In this document: piece by piece, positions 40,818 to 49,083 of the stretch
Numbering within the stretch: position 1 is the first letter of the stretch
Layout of the letters: each line of letters starts with the position of its first letter
NCBI GenBank assembly: GCA_020831845.1
Contig: JAFIFV010000016.1
Location: forward strand, 1 to 64,000
Direction of reading: 5' to 3'
Length of the DNA stretch: 64,000 nt
DNA from: Ectothiorhodospiraceae bacterium
GTDB lineage: Bacteria; Pseudomonadota; Gammaproteobacteria; Nitrococcales; Aquisalimonadaceae
Program-made: the position numbers and the translations under genes
Notes under the pieces: model-generated
The model's input: the letters and a program-made list of their open reading frames with translations, nothing else
Database searches by the model: none
Told to the model about the DNA's origin: nothing

Positions 40818-42119
40818 GTGGTGATCGAACGCATCAAGGAAGCGCCGAAATACATCCTGTTGTCCGCCGTGCTGCTCAGCTTCCTTGCCGGCTGCGCGGT
40901 CAACCCGGTAACCGGCCAGCGCGAACTCAGCCTGGTGGGAGAGGACTGGGAACTGGAAGTCGGCGAAACCAACTATGCACCGCTGCGGCAGATGCAGGGT
41001 GGCGACTATGTGACCGATCCGGAACTGGTCGCCTACGTGCAGGAGGTCGGGCAACGCGTGGCGGCCGAGGCCGACCGCGACCTGCCCTACGAATTCACAG
41101 TCATCAACAGCTCGGTACCAAACGCCTGGGCCCTGCCCGGCGGCAAGATGGCCATCAACCGCGGGCTGCTGGTGGAAATGGAATCCGAGGCCGAGTTGGC
41201 GGCGGTTCTCGGCCACGAAGTGGTGCATGCGGCCGCCCGCCACAGCGCGGCACAGCAGTCCCGCCAGATGCTGATCAGCGGCGCGGTCATGGCGGGCGCC
41301 CTCGCCGTGGGCATCGCCACCCGGGACGAGCGCTACGCCGGAGTGGCTCTGCTCGGCGGGCTGGTCGGTGCGCAGCTTATCTCCATGCGCTACAGCCGTG
41401 ATGCCGAACGGGAGGCGGACCTCTACGGCATGCGCTACATGCACCGTGCCGGCTACAATCCGGAAGCCGCGGTTGATTTGCAGGAGACGTTCGTCCGCCT
41501 GTCGGAGGGCCGCGATCCCGGCTTCGCCGAGGGACTGTTCTCATCTCACCCGCCCAGTCAGGAACGCGTGGAGAACAACCGCCGCCTGCTGCGGGAACTG
41601 GGAACCGACGGGGAGACCGGCCGGGAACGCTACCAGCAGATGATAGGCCGCCTGAAGGAGCTGCACCCCACCTACGAGCTGCACGACCAGGGCCGGCGCG
41701 ATCTCGCCGAGGGCAATGCCTCGGCGGCGCTGGAAAAGGCCCGGCAGGCCATCGAGGAAGAACCACGTGAAGCCCTCTTCCATGCACTGGAGGGGGACGC
41801 CCTGGCCTCACAAAGCGAGTTCGCCGATGCCGAAGCCGCGTACAGCCGGGCGCTGGAACGCGACTCGAGCTGGTTCTACCACCATCTGCGGCGCGGCATG
41901 GTGCGGGAGGAACTGGACAAGCTGGGCGGGGCGCGGCAGGACCTCAGTCGCAGCCTGGAACTGGTGCCCACTGCCGATGGGCACTATTACCTGGGCAACG
42001 TGGAGCGAAAAGCCGGCAACCGTGACCAGGCCGTCCGCCATTACCGGACAGCGGCGGAATCCGATAGCCCGGCAGGACGTGCGGCACGCCAGGCGCTCAA
42101 TGACATGGGTGCGCGATAA
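40818..42119 (+). CDS. M48 metalloprotease lipoprotein with TPR repeats (BepA-like)
   Basis: 433 residues. Lipoprotein signal with SFLAGC (Cys26) anchors it in the envelope. The zinc site is HEVVH (133-137) with the third ligand in RDAEREADLYG near 190. Residues 235-430 contain TPR-like helices (YELHDQGRRDLAEGNASAALEKARQAIEEEPREALFHALEGDAL, then ADAEAAYSRALERD). The whole matches BepA/YfgC-type outer-membrane quality-control proteases. Start GTG 40818 or 40821. The first ten codons contain a stretch similar to the repeat terminus. Co-transcribed with the Crp-like gene; a bidirectional hairpin terminates it. Confidence 0.9.
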   Translation: MVIERIKEAPKYILLSAVLLSFLAGCAVNPVTGQRELSLVGEDWELEVGETNYAPLRQMQGGDYVTDPELVAYVQEVGQRVAAEADRDLPYEFTVINSSVPNAWALPGGKMAINRGLLVEMESEAELAAVLGHEVVHAAARHSAAQQSRQMLISGAVMAGALAVGIATRDERYAGVALLGGLVGAQLISMRYSRDAEREADLYGMRYMHRAGYNPEAAVDLQETFVRLSEGRDPGFAEGLFSSHPPSQERVENNRRLLRELGTDGETGRERYQQMIGRLKELHPTYELHDQGRRDLAEGNASAALEKARQAIEEEPREALFHALEGDALASQSEFADAEAAYSRALERDSSWFYHHLRRGMVREELDKLGGARQDLSRSLELVPTADGHYYLGNVERKAGNRDQAVRHYRTAAESDSPAGRAARQALNDMGAR

Positions 42120-42149
42120 CGCGGGCCGGGGCAACCGCTCCTTCAACGC

Positions 42150-42179
42150 AAACGCGGGGCTGCATGCAGCCCCGCGTTT
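42150..42179. terminator. Bidirectional intrinsic terminator
   Basis: AAACGCGGGGCTGCA then TGCAGCCCCGCGTTT, a perfect 15-bp inverted repeat with A and T ends on opposite sides, between convergent genes (M48 and secreted hydrolase). It should stop transcription from both sides, though the T runs are short. Confidence 0.75.
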
Positions 42180-42200
42180 GACCGTACCACCTCTCGTCGA

Positions 42201-43733
42201 TTACGGGCAGGCGGGCAATGCTCCCCGCCCGGCGGAACCGGTGTTATTGGTGAACTGGCAACCGTAGTCATCGGCAGCCACCACCGCGGGATCCAGTACC
42301 TCGTCACCGCCAGGCACCACGCCCTCGTTCACCCAGGCGAACAGGTCGTTGACGGCGGTGGTGATCTCGCTTGCCGAGAAGTCGCAATGGCTGGGGGCAC
42401 GGATCGCACGTTGCACCAGCAGATCAGCGTTACCGTTGACCAGCGCACCCTCGCGGTAGAGCTGCTGATGACGGAACGGCACGTAGAAATCCCCCAGCGT
42501 GTGCATGGTCAGCACCGGCACGCTGAAGTCGCCCTGCACCTGCGGCAACCAGCGCACCCCTTCCGGCTGTATGGGGTTGGGGTTGCTATCCGCGGCAACG
42601 CGGCTGATCTGCTCGTTGAAGGCGATTTCCTCGGCGGTGATCTCCCCGGTAGTCCAGCGATACTCGCGGTCGGTATTGTCGTAGGCATCCCGCGCCAGAA
42701 TGCCGTTGATGGAGCCATCACGCCCGCCGGTACCCAGCACCGCGCCCTGCCAAGTGCCGATGCGATAGCCGAAGTCACGGAAAATCGGCCGCTCGCCGCC
42801 AGTCAGTATGGTGGCCACGTCCTGTAGCCGCTCACCTGCGCCAGGTGCGGGGAGCCAGGCATTGCTGCCGGAAACCGACTGGAACAGCGTCCCGAGTATG
42901 GCCGGCAGGTAGCTCTGGAAATCCTCGTACGGTGCATCGCCGAAGCCGGCAAGGTGCTGGGCCACACGGTTGTAGTCGCCCAGCCAGTCGAACTGGTACT
43001 GCTCCGCCTGGCACAGCGGGGCCGCGCCATCGTAGGCAACCGGGTACTTGGCGCTGATCAGGGTCTCCCGCTCCACGGCTGCCGCCGCAGTATGCCCGCC
43101 CATGGATACGCCAACGATCAGCCGCTGTGACGGCTCGTCGTACACCGCACTCCAGTCCCGGGCGACATAGTCGGTGAACTCCAGGGCCAGCTTGTTGGTG
43201 TCCTCGATGGCGGCACGCACGTCGTAGAAATTGGCCGAATAGCTGGACGCCGCCCAGGCATACCCCGCACCGAGTACGGCGTTGCGGAAGGTGGCGCTGG
43301 GCACCACGCGGTTCAGGGTTGCTCCCTCGCCACCGTAGCCCCGGGTCCACATCACCAGCTTGCCGTTCCAGTCCTGCGGAATCTCGACGGTGTAGGCAGC
43401 CTCCCCCTGCAAACCGTCATAGGTGCCGTAGTAGCGATTAGCCGCCTGCACCGCGGCGCTCAGTCCTGCGGCACTACCATCAAAGGCCACGTTGCCGACC
43501 TGGAAGCTCCGCTCATCGTGGATGCGCGTCTGCGCCTCATCGCCGCCAATCGGCTTGGTCAGTGCCTGTCGACAGCGGGCATTGGGCGAGGCATTGGCCA
43601 TGCAGTTCAGTGCGGCCCCTTCGCGGGCCGCGGCTGAATTACCGCGTTCATTGGCAAGGGCCATGCTGGCGGCCAGACTCAGCGCCACCGGCACCAGCCA
43701 GAGATATCTCTTGGTGTTAATCGACAAAGACAT
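42201..43733 (-). CDS. Secreted alpha/beta hydrolase
   Basis: 510 residues with a signal peptide (RYLWLVPVALSLAASMALA). The enzyme core has EIPQDWNGKLVMWTRGYGG near 115, nucleophile elbow VGVSMGGHTAAAAVE near 205, and VPVLTMHTLGDFYVPFRHQQLYREG near 408 with the acidic residue and a late histidine in RAPSHCDFS near 452. Cysteine pairs suggest disulfides, consistent with export. It looks like tannase/feruloyl-esterase or large extracellular esterase relatives, but I cannot name the substrate. GGAGGAG lies before ATG 43733. A palindrome upstream (43780-43796) may be its operator. Confidence 0.78.
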   Translation of the reverse strand: MSLSINTKRYLWLVPVALSLAASMALANERGNSAAAREGAALNCMANASPNARCRQALTKPIGGDEAQTRIHDERSFQVGNVAFDGSAAGLSAAVQAANRYYGTYDGLQGEAAYTVEIPQDWNGKLVMWTRGYGGEGATLNRVVPSATFRNAVLGAGYAWAASSYSANFYDVRAAIEDTNKLALEFTDYVARDWSAVYDEPSQRLIVGVSMGGHTAAAAVERETLISAKYPVAYDGAAPLCQAEQYQFDWLGDYNRVAQHLAGFGDAPYEDFQSYLPAILGTLFQSVSGSNAWLPAPGAGERLQDVATILTGGERPIFRDFGYRIGTWQGAVLGTGGRDGSINGILARDAYDNTDREYRWTTGEITAEEIAFNEQISRVAADSNPNPIQPEGVRWLPQVQGDFSVPVLTMHTLGDFYVPFRHQQLYREGALVNGNADLLVQRAIRAPSHCDFSASEITTAVNDLFAWVNEGVVPGGDEVLDPAVVAADDYGCQFTNNTGSAGRGALPACP

Positions 43734-43779
43734 GCGGCACTCCTCCAAGTATGTTTTCTTTATGTTGGGCATCCGTATC

Positions 43780-43796
43780 GTTTCGCTATGCGAAAC
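43780..43796. promoter_or_regulatory. IclR-type palindrome upstream of the secreted hydrolase
   Basis: GTTTCGC, TAT, GCGAAAC: 7-bp perfect arms, similar to IclR-family operators in aromatic catabolism. It lies 47 bp upstream of the hydrolase start. No IclR gene is in the window. The rest of the 180-bp gap to 43914 is AT-richer and shows no gene. Confidence 0.45.
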
Positions 43797-43913
43797 TGCG
43801 TTTTACAACACCCGCTATCGATTTAATAACGCAGCGACCGAGCCGGTCAATCACCGTTTGTCGGTGTGCGAATTTCATTGGAGAAGTACCGAGGACGAGA
43901 CGCGGTCAAGGCC

Positions 43914-44336
43914 CTACTCGTTGATCGGCCATGCGGGGTTCCAGGCCACTTCCCACAGGTGCTGGTCCAGGTCCTGGAAATAACCCGCATAGCCACCCCA
44001 GAACGTGTCCTGCGCGGGCTTCAGCACGGTGCCGCCGGCACGCTCGGCCTGCGCCATCACCGCATCCACCTCCTCACGGGATGAGACGTTGTGGGCCAGG
44101 CTGAATGCCGTGGGGCTGGGAGGCCGAAGCTGCAGGCCGGCGTCCTTCGCGAGACTCCTGCCGGGATAGAGCCCCAGCTTCAACCCACCCTCCAGATCGA
44201 AGAACGCCACGGCGCCGTCCTCGAGATCCTGGCCGATGACACCCTCGGTCTTCAGTCCAAGGCCGTCCCGGTAGAAGCGTACGGCACGGTCCAGATCATC
44301 CACGGCCAGTGTGATCAGGGAGATCCTGGGTTTCAT
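43914..44336 (-). CDS. VOC-family protein (glyoxalase-like)
   Basis: 140 residues. ISLITLAVDDLDRAVRFYRDGLGL at the start and DQHLWEVAWNPAW at the end are the two VOC-module landmarks; VAFFDLEGGLKLGLYPGRSLAKDAG and GYAGYFQDLDQHLWE lie between. It is the type often annotated as glyoxalase/bleomycin-resistance or extradiol-like, with no defined substrate. A stretch CCTTAAGGAAGCACCC immediately precedes ATG 44336 and serves as ribosome site; it resembles the repeat terminus, perhaps by chance. Confidence 0.86.
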   Translation of the reverse strand: MKPRISLITLAVDDLDRAVRFYRDGLGLKTEGVIGQDLEDGAVAFFDLEGGLKLGLYPGRSLAKDAGLQLRPPSPTAFSLAHNVSSREEVDAVMAQAERAGGTVLKPAQDTFWGGYAGYFQDLDQHLWEVAWNPAWPINE

Positions 44337-44478
44337 GGGTGCTTCCTTAAGGAAAAACCCAAAGCATATCAGGCAACTGCTGACACCGTCATGTCACCAG
44401 TCCGCCAGAGGACTGTTGCTCTCGGCCACGGCCGATGTACGGACGCGTCAACACTCGTGAAAGCCTGAGCGCTCTGTG

Positions 44479-45174
44479 TCAGGGGTGTTGGCCAGCGGCG
44501 GTCTGGCGGGAAATGTCGGCCAGCATGTTGAGCTGCAGCCAGGAAGGAAACGCCTTGCAAAGCTGCTGCGGCCCGTGCAGACGGATAGAGCCGTCTGCGA
44601 TGGCCCGCTTCAAGGGAATATCGCCGTACCAGACCCAGGTGACCACTCGGCTCTCGGTGGTCACGAACAGATCCACCTCGAAACCCGGATCGGTGATGCA
44701 CAGCTCCACCCCGGAGCGGTTGCCGACGATCCAGCGCAACTGCCTGGCCTTGGGCTGATCACTGAACTCGAACTGGATCACCGTGCGCCGCTCGGGCATG
44801 CGATCCAGATGCATGCGCCGGTGCATGTCCCACATCACCAGGTCGGGGTCGGCCCGGTCGTCGCTGAGCGTCGCGGGCAGCCAGCGCTTGCTCCATATGG
44901 CCAGGCTACGGATGGTGGGCTCCAGGTCCAGTCCCGCTTCCGTCAGCTGGTATTCAGTATGGCCGTCCACCTCCCGCCGCTCGACGATGCCCGCCCGCTC
45001 CAGCGTCCGTAATCGCCGGACCAGTAACGAGGGCGACATGCGCGGAACGCCCCGATGAATGGCGTTGAACCGGCATGACCCCAGCATGAGTTCCCGCAGG
45101 ACCAGCATCGTCCAGCGCTCGCAGACGAGCTCCGATGCGATGGCCAGCGGGCAGAACTGTCCATATCCTTTCAT
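44479..45174 (-). CDS. HxlR-family regulator with SCP2-like tail
   Basis: 231 residues. The N-terminal winged helix CPLAIASELVCERWTMLVLRELMLGSCRFNAIHRGVPRMSPSLLVRRLRTLERAGIVERREVDGHTEYQLTEAGLDL is the HxlR DNA-binding domain with its usual N-terminal cysteine. The last 110 residues (VIQFEFSDQPKARQLRWIVGNRSGVELCITDPGFEVDLFVTTESRVVTWVWYGDIPLKRAIADGSIRLHGPQQL) resemble an SCP2 sterol-carrier-like fold, a known fusion that may sense a lipophilic ligand. Targets are unknown; the divergent-facing gap to the TetR gene is only 25 bp, both on the minus strand. Confidence 0.85.
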   Translation of the reverse strand: MKGYGQFCPLAIASELVCERWTMLVLRELMLGSCRFNAIHRGVPRMSPSLLVRRLRTLERAGIVERREVDGHTEYQLTEAGLDLEPTIRSLAIWSKRWLPATLSDDRADPDLVMWDMHRRMHLDRMPERRTVIQFEFSDQPKARQLRWIVGNRSGVELCITDPGFEVDLFVTTESRVVTWVWYGDIPLKRAIADGSIRLHGPQQLCKAFPSWLQLNMLADISRQTAAGQHP

Positions 45175-45199
45175 GATAAGAATTTAGCTCATTCGCGGA

Positions 45200-45829
45200 T
45201 CAAGGCACTGCAACGCGGGCTATGGCCGCCTGGATGGCCGCACGGCCGCGCGCGATCTGGGATGGATCACGATGCAGCACGGAAAGGTAATTGGCCGCTT
45301 CCAGCGCCGCGGTGAGTTCGAACGCCAGTTGCTTCACATCCGCATCCGGCCGCAGTTCCCCGCGCTGCATGGCGATGCCGGCTTCATCCTCCAGCAGCGC
45401 TAGCCAGCTCCCCTGGTTTCGTACCACTTCTTCGTGAATCGGCCCGACCTGGGCGTCGTATTCGGCCAGCAATTGCGCGAAGAAACAGCCCCCGGGAAAC
45501 ACGCCGCGTTCGATGTAGGAGAGATAGGCCTCGCACAGCGCGTTCAGCCGCGCCAGCCCCTCCGGCGCGGCGAAACCCGGCTGCAGGACTTCACGCTGGA
45601 ACACGGCAAGCGCCGCCTCGACGGTCTCGCGCTGCAGACGTTCCTTGGAACCGAAATGCGCGTATAGCCCGCTTTTGCTGATAGCCAGCTCCGCCGCAAG
45701 CCGCCCCAGCGTCAAGGCACCAAGACCTTCGATGGAACCAAGCCGCATGGCCGCATCAAGTATCGCGGCATGGGTTTGCTCTCCATCGGAGCGCCGCCGG
45801 GAAGCACTGTTTTTCGCTGCCTGGGTCAT
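45200..45829 (-). CDS. TetR-family repressor
   Basis: 209 residues. HTH region THAAILDAAMRLGSIEGLGALTLGRLAAELAISKSGLYAHFGSKERLQRETVEAALAVF is typical; GGCFFAQLLAEYDAQVGPIHEEVV lies in the ligand domain (TetR_C_6-like). ATG 45829 is chosen; the frame upstream runs through the operators. It is divergent from an alpha/beta hydrolase gene at 45908, and two copies of the ATAGCACGA operator overlap the promoter of that gene. Confidence 0.9.
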   Translation of the reverse strand: MTQAAKNSASRRRSDGEQTHAAILDAAMRLGSIEGLGALTLGRLAAELAISKSGLYAHFGSKERLQRETVEAALAVFQREVLQPGFAAPEGLARLNALCEAYLSYIERGVFPGGCFFAQLLAEYDAQVGPIHEEVVRNQGSWLALLEDEAGIAMQRGELRPDADVKQLAFELTAALEAANYLSVLHRDPSQIARGRAAIQAAIARVAVP

Positions 45830-45831
45830 GG

Positions 45832-45882
45832 TTGACAAGATAGCACGACCGTCTACATTTCGAGATAGCACGATCGTGCTAT
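45832..45882 (+). promoter_or_regulatory. Hydrolase promoter overlapped by TetR operators
   Basis: TTGACA (45832-45837), 17 bp, ACATTT (45855-45860) is a sigma-70-like promoter. ATAGCACGATCGTGCTAT (45865-45882) is a perfect 18-bp palindrome just downstream, and an imperfect copy, ATAGCACGACCG, sits inside the spacer (45840-45851). Binding of the divergent TetR protein would block RNA polymerase. Confidence 0.75.
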
Positions 45883-45907
45883 TTATGAGCAGCAATGGAG
45901 AAGGATC

Positions 45908-46666
45908 ATGGCAAACTTTGTCATTTCACACGGTGCCTGGGGCGGCGGCTGGGAATGGGCGTCGGTGGCCACGCGGCTTCGGGAACAAGGTCATCGCGTG
46001 TTCACGCCCACACTGACCGGGCTGGGTGAGCGCATTCATCTGCGCCACGGCGGCATCACGCTGTCCGACCACATCAGCGACATACTCGCGGTGTTCACTT
46101 ATGAGGATCTCGAGGACGTCATCCTGTGCGGGCACAGCTACAGCGGCATGGTGGTCACCGCCGTGGCCGACCGTATTCCGGAACGGATTCGGCTGCTGGT
46201 CTACCTGGACGCCTTCGTGCCGGAACACGGCCAGGCACTGGAAGCACTATTGCCCGAACCTTTCATGCAGGAACTCAGACATTCCGCGGAGCAAAGGGGC
46301 GACGGCTGCGCACCGATCCCGGAGGATATGCACCCCCCTGTCGGGGCTGTTCCCGAACAGCAGCGAACCCGCTACATCCAGCGCCTGCATGCGCAACCGC
46401 TGCGCACATTCAGCGAGCCGGTGCAGTTATCCGGCGCGGTGCAGGAACTGCCACGCGCCTATGTACGCTGCACGGTGGTGCCGTTACCAGAGGAGGACCC
46501 GCTCGGCCCGTTCGCCGCCCATGCCCGCGCTAGCGGCTGGCCCTACCGGGAGTCCCACACGGCCCATGACCTGCAACTGCTGGATCCCGCGGGCACGGCC
46601 GCCATTCTGGCAAGCCTGGAGGCCGAAACCAGCCCGGCAAGGCGAGCGCACACCGCACACGCTTAA
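45908..46666 (+). CDS. Alpha/beta hydrolase, salicylate esterase/hydroxynitrile lyase-like
   Basis: 252 residues. FVISHGAWGGGWEWASVATRL at the start, LTGLGERIHLRHGGITLSDHISDI near 40, and the nucleophile elbow GHSYSGMVVTAVADR near 78 are typical of the EstC/SABP2/hydroxynitrile-lyase-like group. The catalytic Asp is probably D110 region (LDAFVPE) and the histidine in ESHTAHDLQLLDP near 225. It should hydrolyse small esters. Its stop codon overlaps the stop of the convergent acyl-CoA ligase: the palindromic TTAA serves both strands. Divergent TetR repressor. Confidence 0.86.
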   Translation: MANFVISHGAWGGGWEWASVATRLREQGHRVFTPTLTGLGERIHLRHGGITLSDHISDILAVFTYEDLEDVILCGHSYSGMVVTAVADRIPERIRLLVYLDAFVPEHGQALEALLPEPFMQELRHSAEQRGDGCAPIPEDMHPPVGAVPEQQRTRYIQRLHAQPLRTFSEPVQLSGAVQELPRAYVRCTVVPLPEEDPLGPFAAHARASGWPYRESHTAHDLQLLDPAGTAAILASLEAETSPARRAHTAHA

Positions 46667-48369
46667 GCGGCATCGTCCCGGGCCAGTTCTTCCTTCAACT
46701 GGCGCTTCATGAATTTGCCATTGGCATTACGCGGGAGGGGATCCTCCCGCACCCAGATGTAGCGTGGCACCTTGTGCCGGGCGATCAGCCCATCCAGATG
46801 CTGGCGCAGCATTTCCGCGGTGAGACTGGTTCCCGCCTTCGGGACCACACAGGCACCGACCTCCTCACCCAGGCGATCGTCCGGCACACCGAACACCGTG
46901 CATTCGGCTACCGCGTCGTGTTTGAAGATGGCGCTTTCCACCTCGGCGCAGTACACGTTCTCTCCACCGCGCAGCACCATGTCCTTGATGCGGTCCACGA
47001 TATAGATGAACCCGTCCTCATCCATGCGCGCCAGATCACCGGTATGCAGCCAGCCATCCCGGATCGTTTCGGCGGTGTCTTCCGGGCGATTCAGATAACC
47101 CCGTATCACTGGCGCCCCGCGAACCACCAGTTCCCCCACCTCGCCGGGCGGCAGCGCCGCACCGTCCAGATCCCGGATCTCCACGTCGAACGTCGGACAG
47201 CCCGGGCCGGCGCTCTCCGGTCGATCGACGAAGAAATCCCCGGAAATGGAGGTGATGATGCCGCAGGTCTCGGTCATGCCGTAGCCGGTTCCCGGCCGGG
47301 CCGTGGCCACGTTCTGTTCGATGCGGGCGACCAGATCCGGTTGCAGTTGCGCGCCACCCCCGCCCAGGGCCAGCAGGCTGGACGTGTCCCTGTTCGGAAA
47401 GTCCGGATGCGCCATCAGTTCCCGCGCCATCACCGGCACCCCGCTCATCCCAGTGACGCGCTCCTGTTCGATCAGCCGCAGCGCTTCCGCCGCATCCCAC
47501 TTGTACATCAGCACGATCTTGCCGCCGTTGGCTGTGCAACTGTGCGCCCCACAGTTCATCGCGGTCACATGAAACAGCGGCGTGGTGATCAGTGCGGCGG
47601 GAATCGGCATGTTTTCCAGGTCCGCCTCGGTCATCTTGCCCAGGCGGATTCGGACCCGGGCGGTGGAGGCCGCCCCGAACAGCACGTTCCAGATATTGTT
47701 GACGCAGCCCCGGTGGGTCTGCAGCGCTCCCTTGGGCTTCCCCGTGGTGCCGGAGGTGTAGAAGATGCACGCATCGTCATCAGGGTGGATATCGGCGGCC
47801 GGCGCGGCACCGTCATAGGCCCGCACCGTGCGCTCGTAACTCACCACCTGTTCCCCCGGCGGTGTCCGCTCCAGCCGGACGCCTACCAGCAGCGGCTCGG
47901 GCACCTGGTCTCGAACCGGCATCAGACGGTCCAGGCGCTCCTGGTCGGCGAAAATGATCTTGGGCCGGGAATCCTGAATGCCGTAGACCATCTCCGGCCC
48001 CACCCACCAGGCATTCATCCCGACCACGACAGCCCCCATGGAGGTGATGGCCCAGTAGCAGAGCATGTGCTCCGGATAATTCCGCATGGCAATGGCCACC
48101 CGGTCCCCCGGCCCTACCCCCTGTGTCGCCAGCCAGCCGGCAATCGCCCTCACTTCCGCATGCGCCTGCTCGTACGTCCAGCGTTCGTCCCGGTAGACCA
48201 GGTAATCCCGTTCCGCGTACTGCTGCGTGCTCAGCCAGAAATCCCGAAGGCTGTCGGGGGCATTCCTGTAGGCCAGCGTGGGGACACCGCGAACGGTGAC
48301 TCGGGAAATCTCGAAATCCGCGCCGGGGGCGGTCATCTCTGCCCGCACCTGCTTTAGCTCTCGGTACAT
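46663..48369 (-). CDS. Acyl-CoA synthetase (ANL family)
   Basis: 568 residues. The AMP-binding motif FYTSGTTGKPKGALQTHRG is near residue 205, GTGYGMTETCGIITS near 350, GWLHTGDLARMDEDGFIYIVDRIKDMVLRGGENVYCAEVE near 450 and the C-terminal LPRNANGKFMKR with the catalytic lysine near 555. It activates a carboxylic acid to acyl-CoA, likely a medium or long fatty or aryl acid. The adjacent ester hydrolase (convergent) may supply an acid. ATG 48369 follows GAGGAGC. The frame remains open upstream of it but has no homology. Confidence 0.88.
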   Translation of the reverse strand: MYRELKQVRAEMTAPGADFEISRVTVRGVPTLAYRNAPDSLRDFWLSTQQYAERDYLVYRDERWTYEQAHAEVRAIAGWLATQGVGPGDRVAIAMRNYPEHMLCYWAITSMGAVVVGMNAWWVGPEMVYGIQDSRPKIIFADQERLDRLMPVRDQVPEPLLVGVRLERTPPGEQVVSYERTVRAYDGAAPAADIHPDDDACIFYTSGTTGKPKGALQTHRGCVNNIWNVLFGAASTARVRIRLGKMTEADLENMPIPAALITTPLFHVTAMNCGAHSCTANGGKIVLMYKWDAAEALRLIEQERVTGMSGVPVMARELMAHPDFPNRDTSSLLALGGGGAQLQPDLVARIEQNVATARPGTGYGMTETCGIITSISGDFFVDRPESAGPGCPTFDVEIRDLDGAALPPGEVGELVVRGAPVIRGYLNRPEDTAETIRDGWLHTGDLARMDEDGFIYIVDRIKDMVLRGGENVYCAEVESAIFKHDAVAECTVFGVPDDRLGEEVGACVVPKAGTSLTAEMLRQHLDGLIARHKVPRYIWVREDPLPRNANGKFMKRQLKEELARDDAA

Positions 48370-48625
48370 GTGCTGCTCCTCAAGGTGGAGCCCACAGTTT
48401 GGCCCAGGCGGCCACGAGAATGCATGACGCAATGCATCAGAACGCGCACGCGGTCGTGTGCTCAGGCGGCCCTTGTTTCCGCACCCAAAGGGGGCCTGCT
48501 TTCCGAAATCGCACGCAGCTACGATACTGTATGCTGACTGGCGGGACTGGTTGCGGCCGACATGCCGCACCTGCCGATCATCGAACAACGTGCTCCGCGC
48601 TTCGCGCCGGCAACAGGCTGAACCC

Positions 48626-48970
48626 ATGACGCGTGGTCATCTTTTTTCGATCGCCCTCGCCTTCGTGCTCACGGCACTGGCCGTGCTTGCGGCGATACCG
48701 GCGCTGCGCCTCCAGGCACAGCAGGCGGAAACGCCGCAGACACTGGTGGCCTTGTTCTGGCCTCTGCGCCCTGCTGCCGAGGCCAACCGCGACATCGTGG
48801 AGGCTGGCGGCATCCCGGTGCGTCGCACGGCGGGTGGTCTGGGCTGGGTGTTCATCGCAACCGAGCAGGGCCACGCGAGGGAAGTGGAAAAACGTGGCGC
48901 CCTGGTGCTGGCGCCACCCGCAGGAAACGCCGGCCTGGTCGGCTGCGCCGCGACCGTCAGCGCCCGATAA
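48626..48970 (+). CDS. Hypothetical small membrane-anchored protein
   Basis: 114 residues with one N-terminal membrane helix (LFSIALAFVLTALAVLAAIPAL), then a soluble domain of about 85 residues: TLVALFWPLRPAAEANRDIVEAGGIPVRRTAGGLGWVFIATEQGHAREVEKRGALVLAPPAGNAGLVGC. The soluble part has an alternating strand-helix pattern resembling a small periplasmic ACT-like or ferredoxin-like fold, but I recognise no family. It is followed at once by repeat copy H. The divergent neighbour is the acyl-CoA synthetase. The 256-bp spacer upstream shows no other gene. Confidence 0.6.
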   Translation: MTRGHLFSIALAFVLTALAVLAAIPALRLQAQQAETPQTLVALFWPLRPAAEANRDIVEAGGIPVRRTAGGLGWVFIATEQGHAREVEKRGALVLAPPAGNAGLVGCAATVSAR

Positions 48971-48977
48971 GGAATGG

Positions 48978-49080
48978 GGCGCTTGACCGTGGAATGACCA
49001 CGGCGCTGCGCACCGCGCCTTGCATTGCGAAAAATCTGACCGCAACGCGGCACCGTGAATACTTCAGCGCTTCCTTAAGG
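48978..49080. repeat. Partial copy H of the MITE-like repeat (right half)
   Basis: GGCGCTTGACCGTGGAATGA and CGGCGCTGCGCACCGCGCC, then the terminus GAATACTTCAGCGCTTCCTT plus AAGG. The left half of the element (arm and terminus) is missing. The terminus ends three bases before the stop of the 2328-residue gene. With copy I (60533) it brackets the two giant genes. Confidence 0.8.
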
Positions 49081-49083
49081 GTA

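Noticed and set aside
44341-44356. TTCCTTAAGGAA-like sequence before the VOC gene as a repeat copy
   Set aside because: It works well as a ribosome site and lacks the rest of the terminus.
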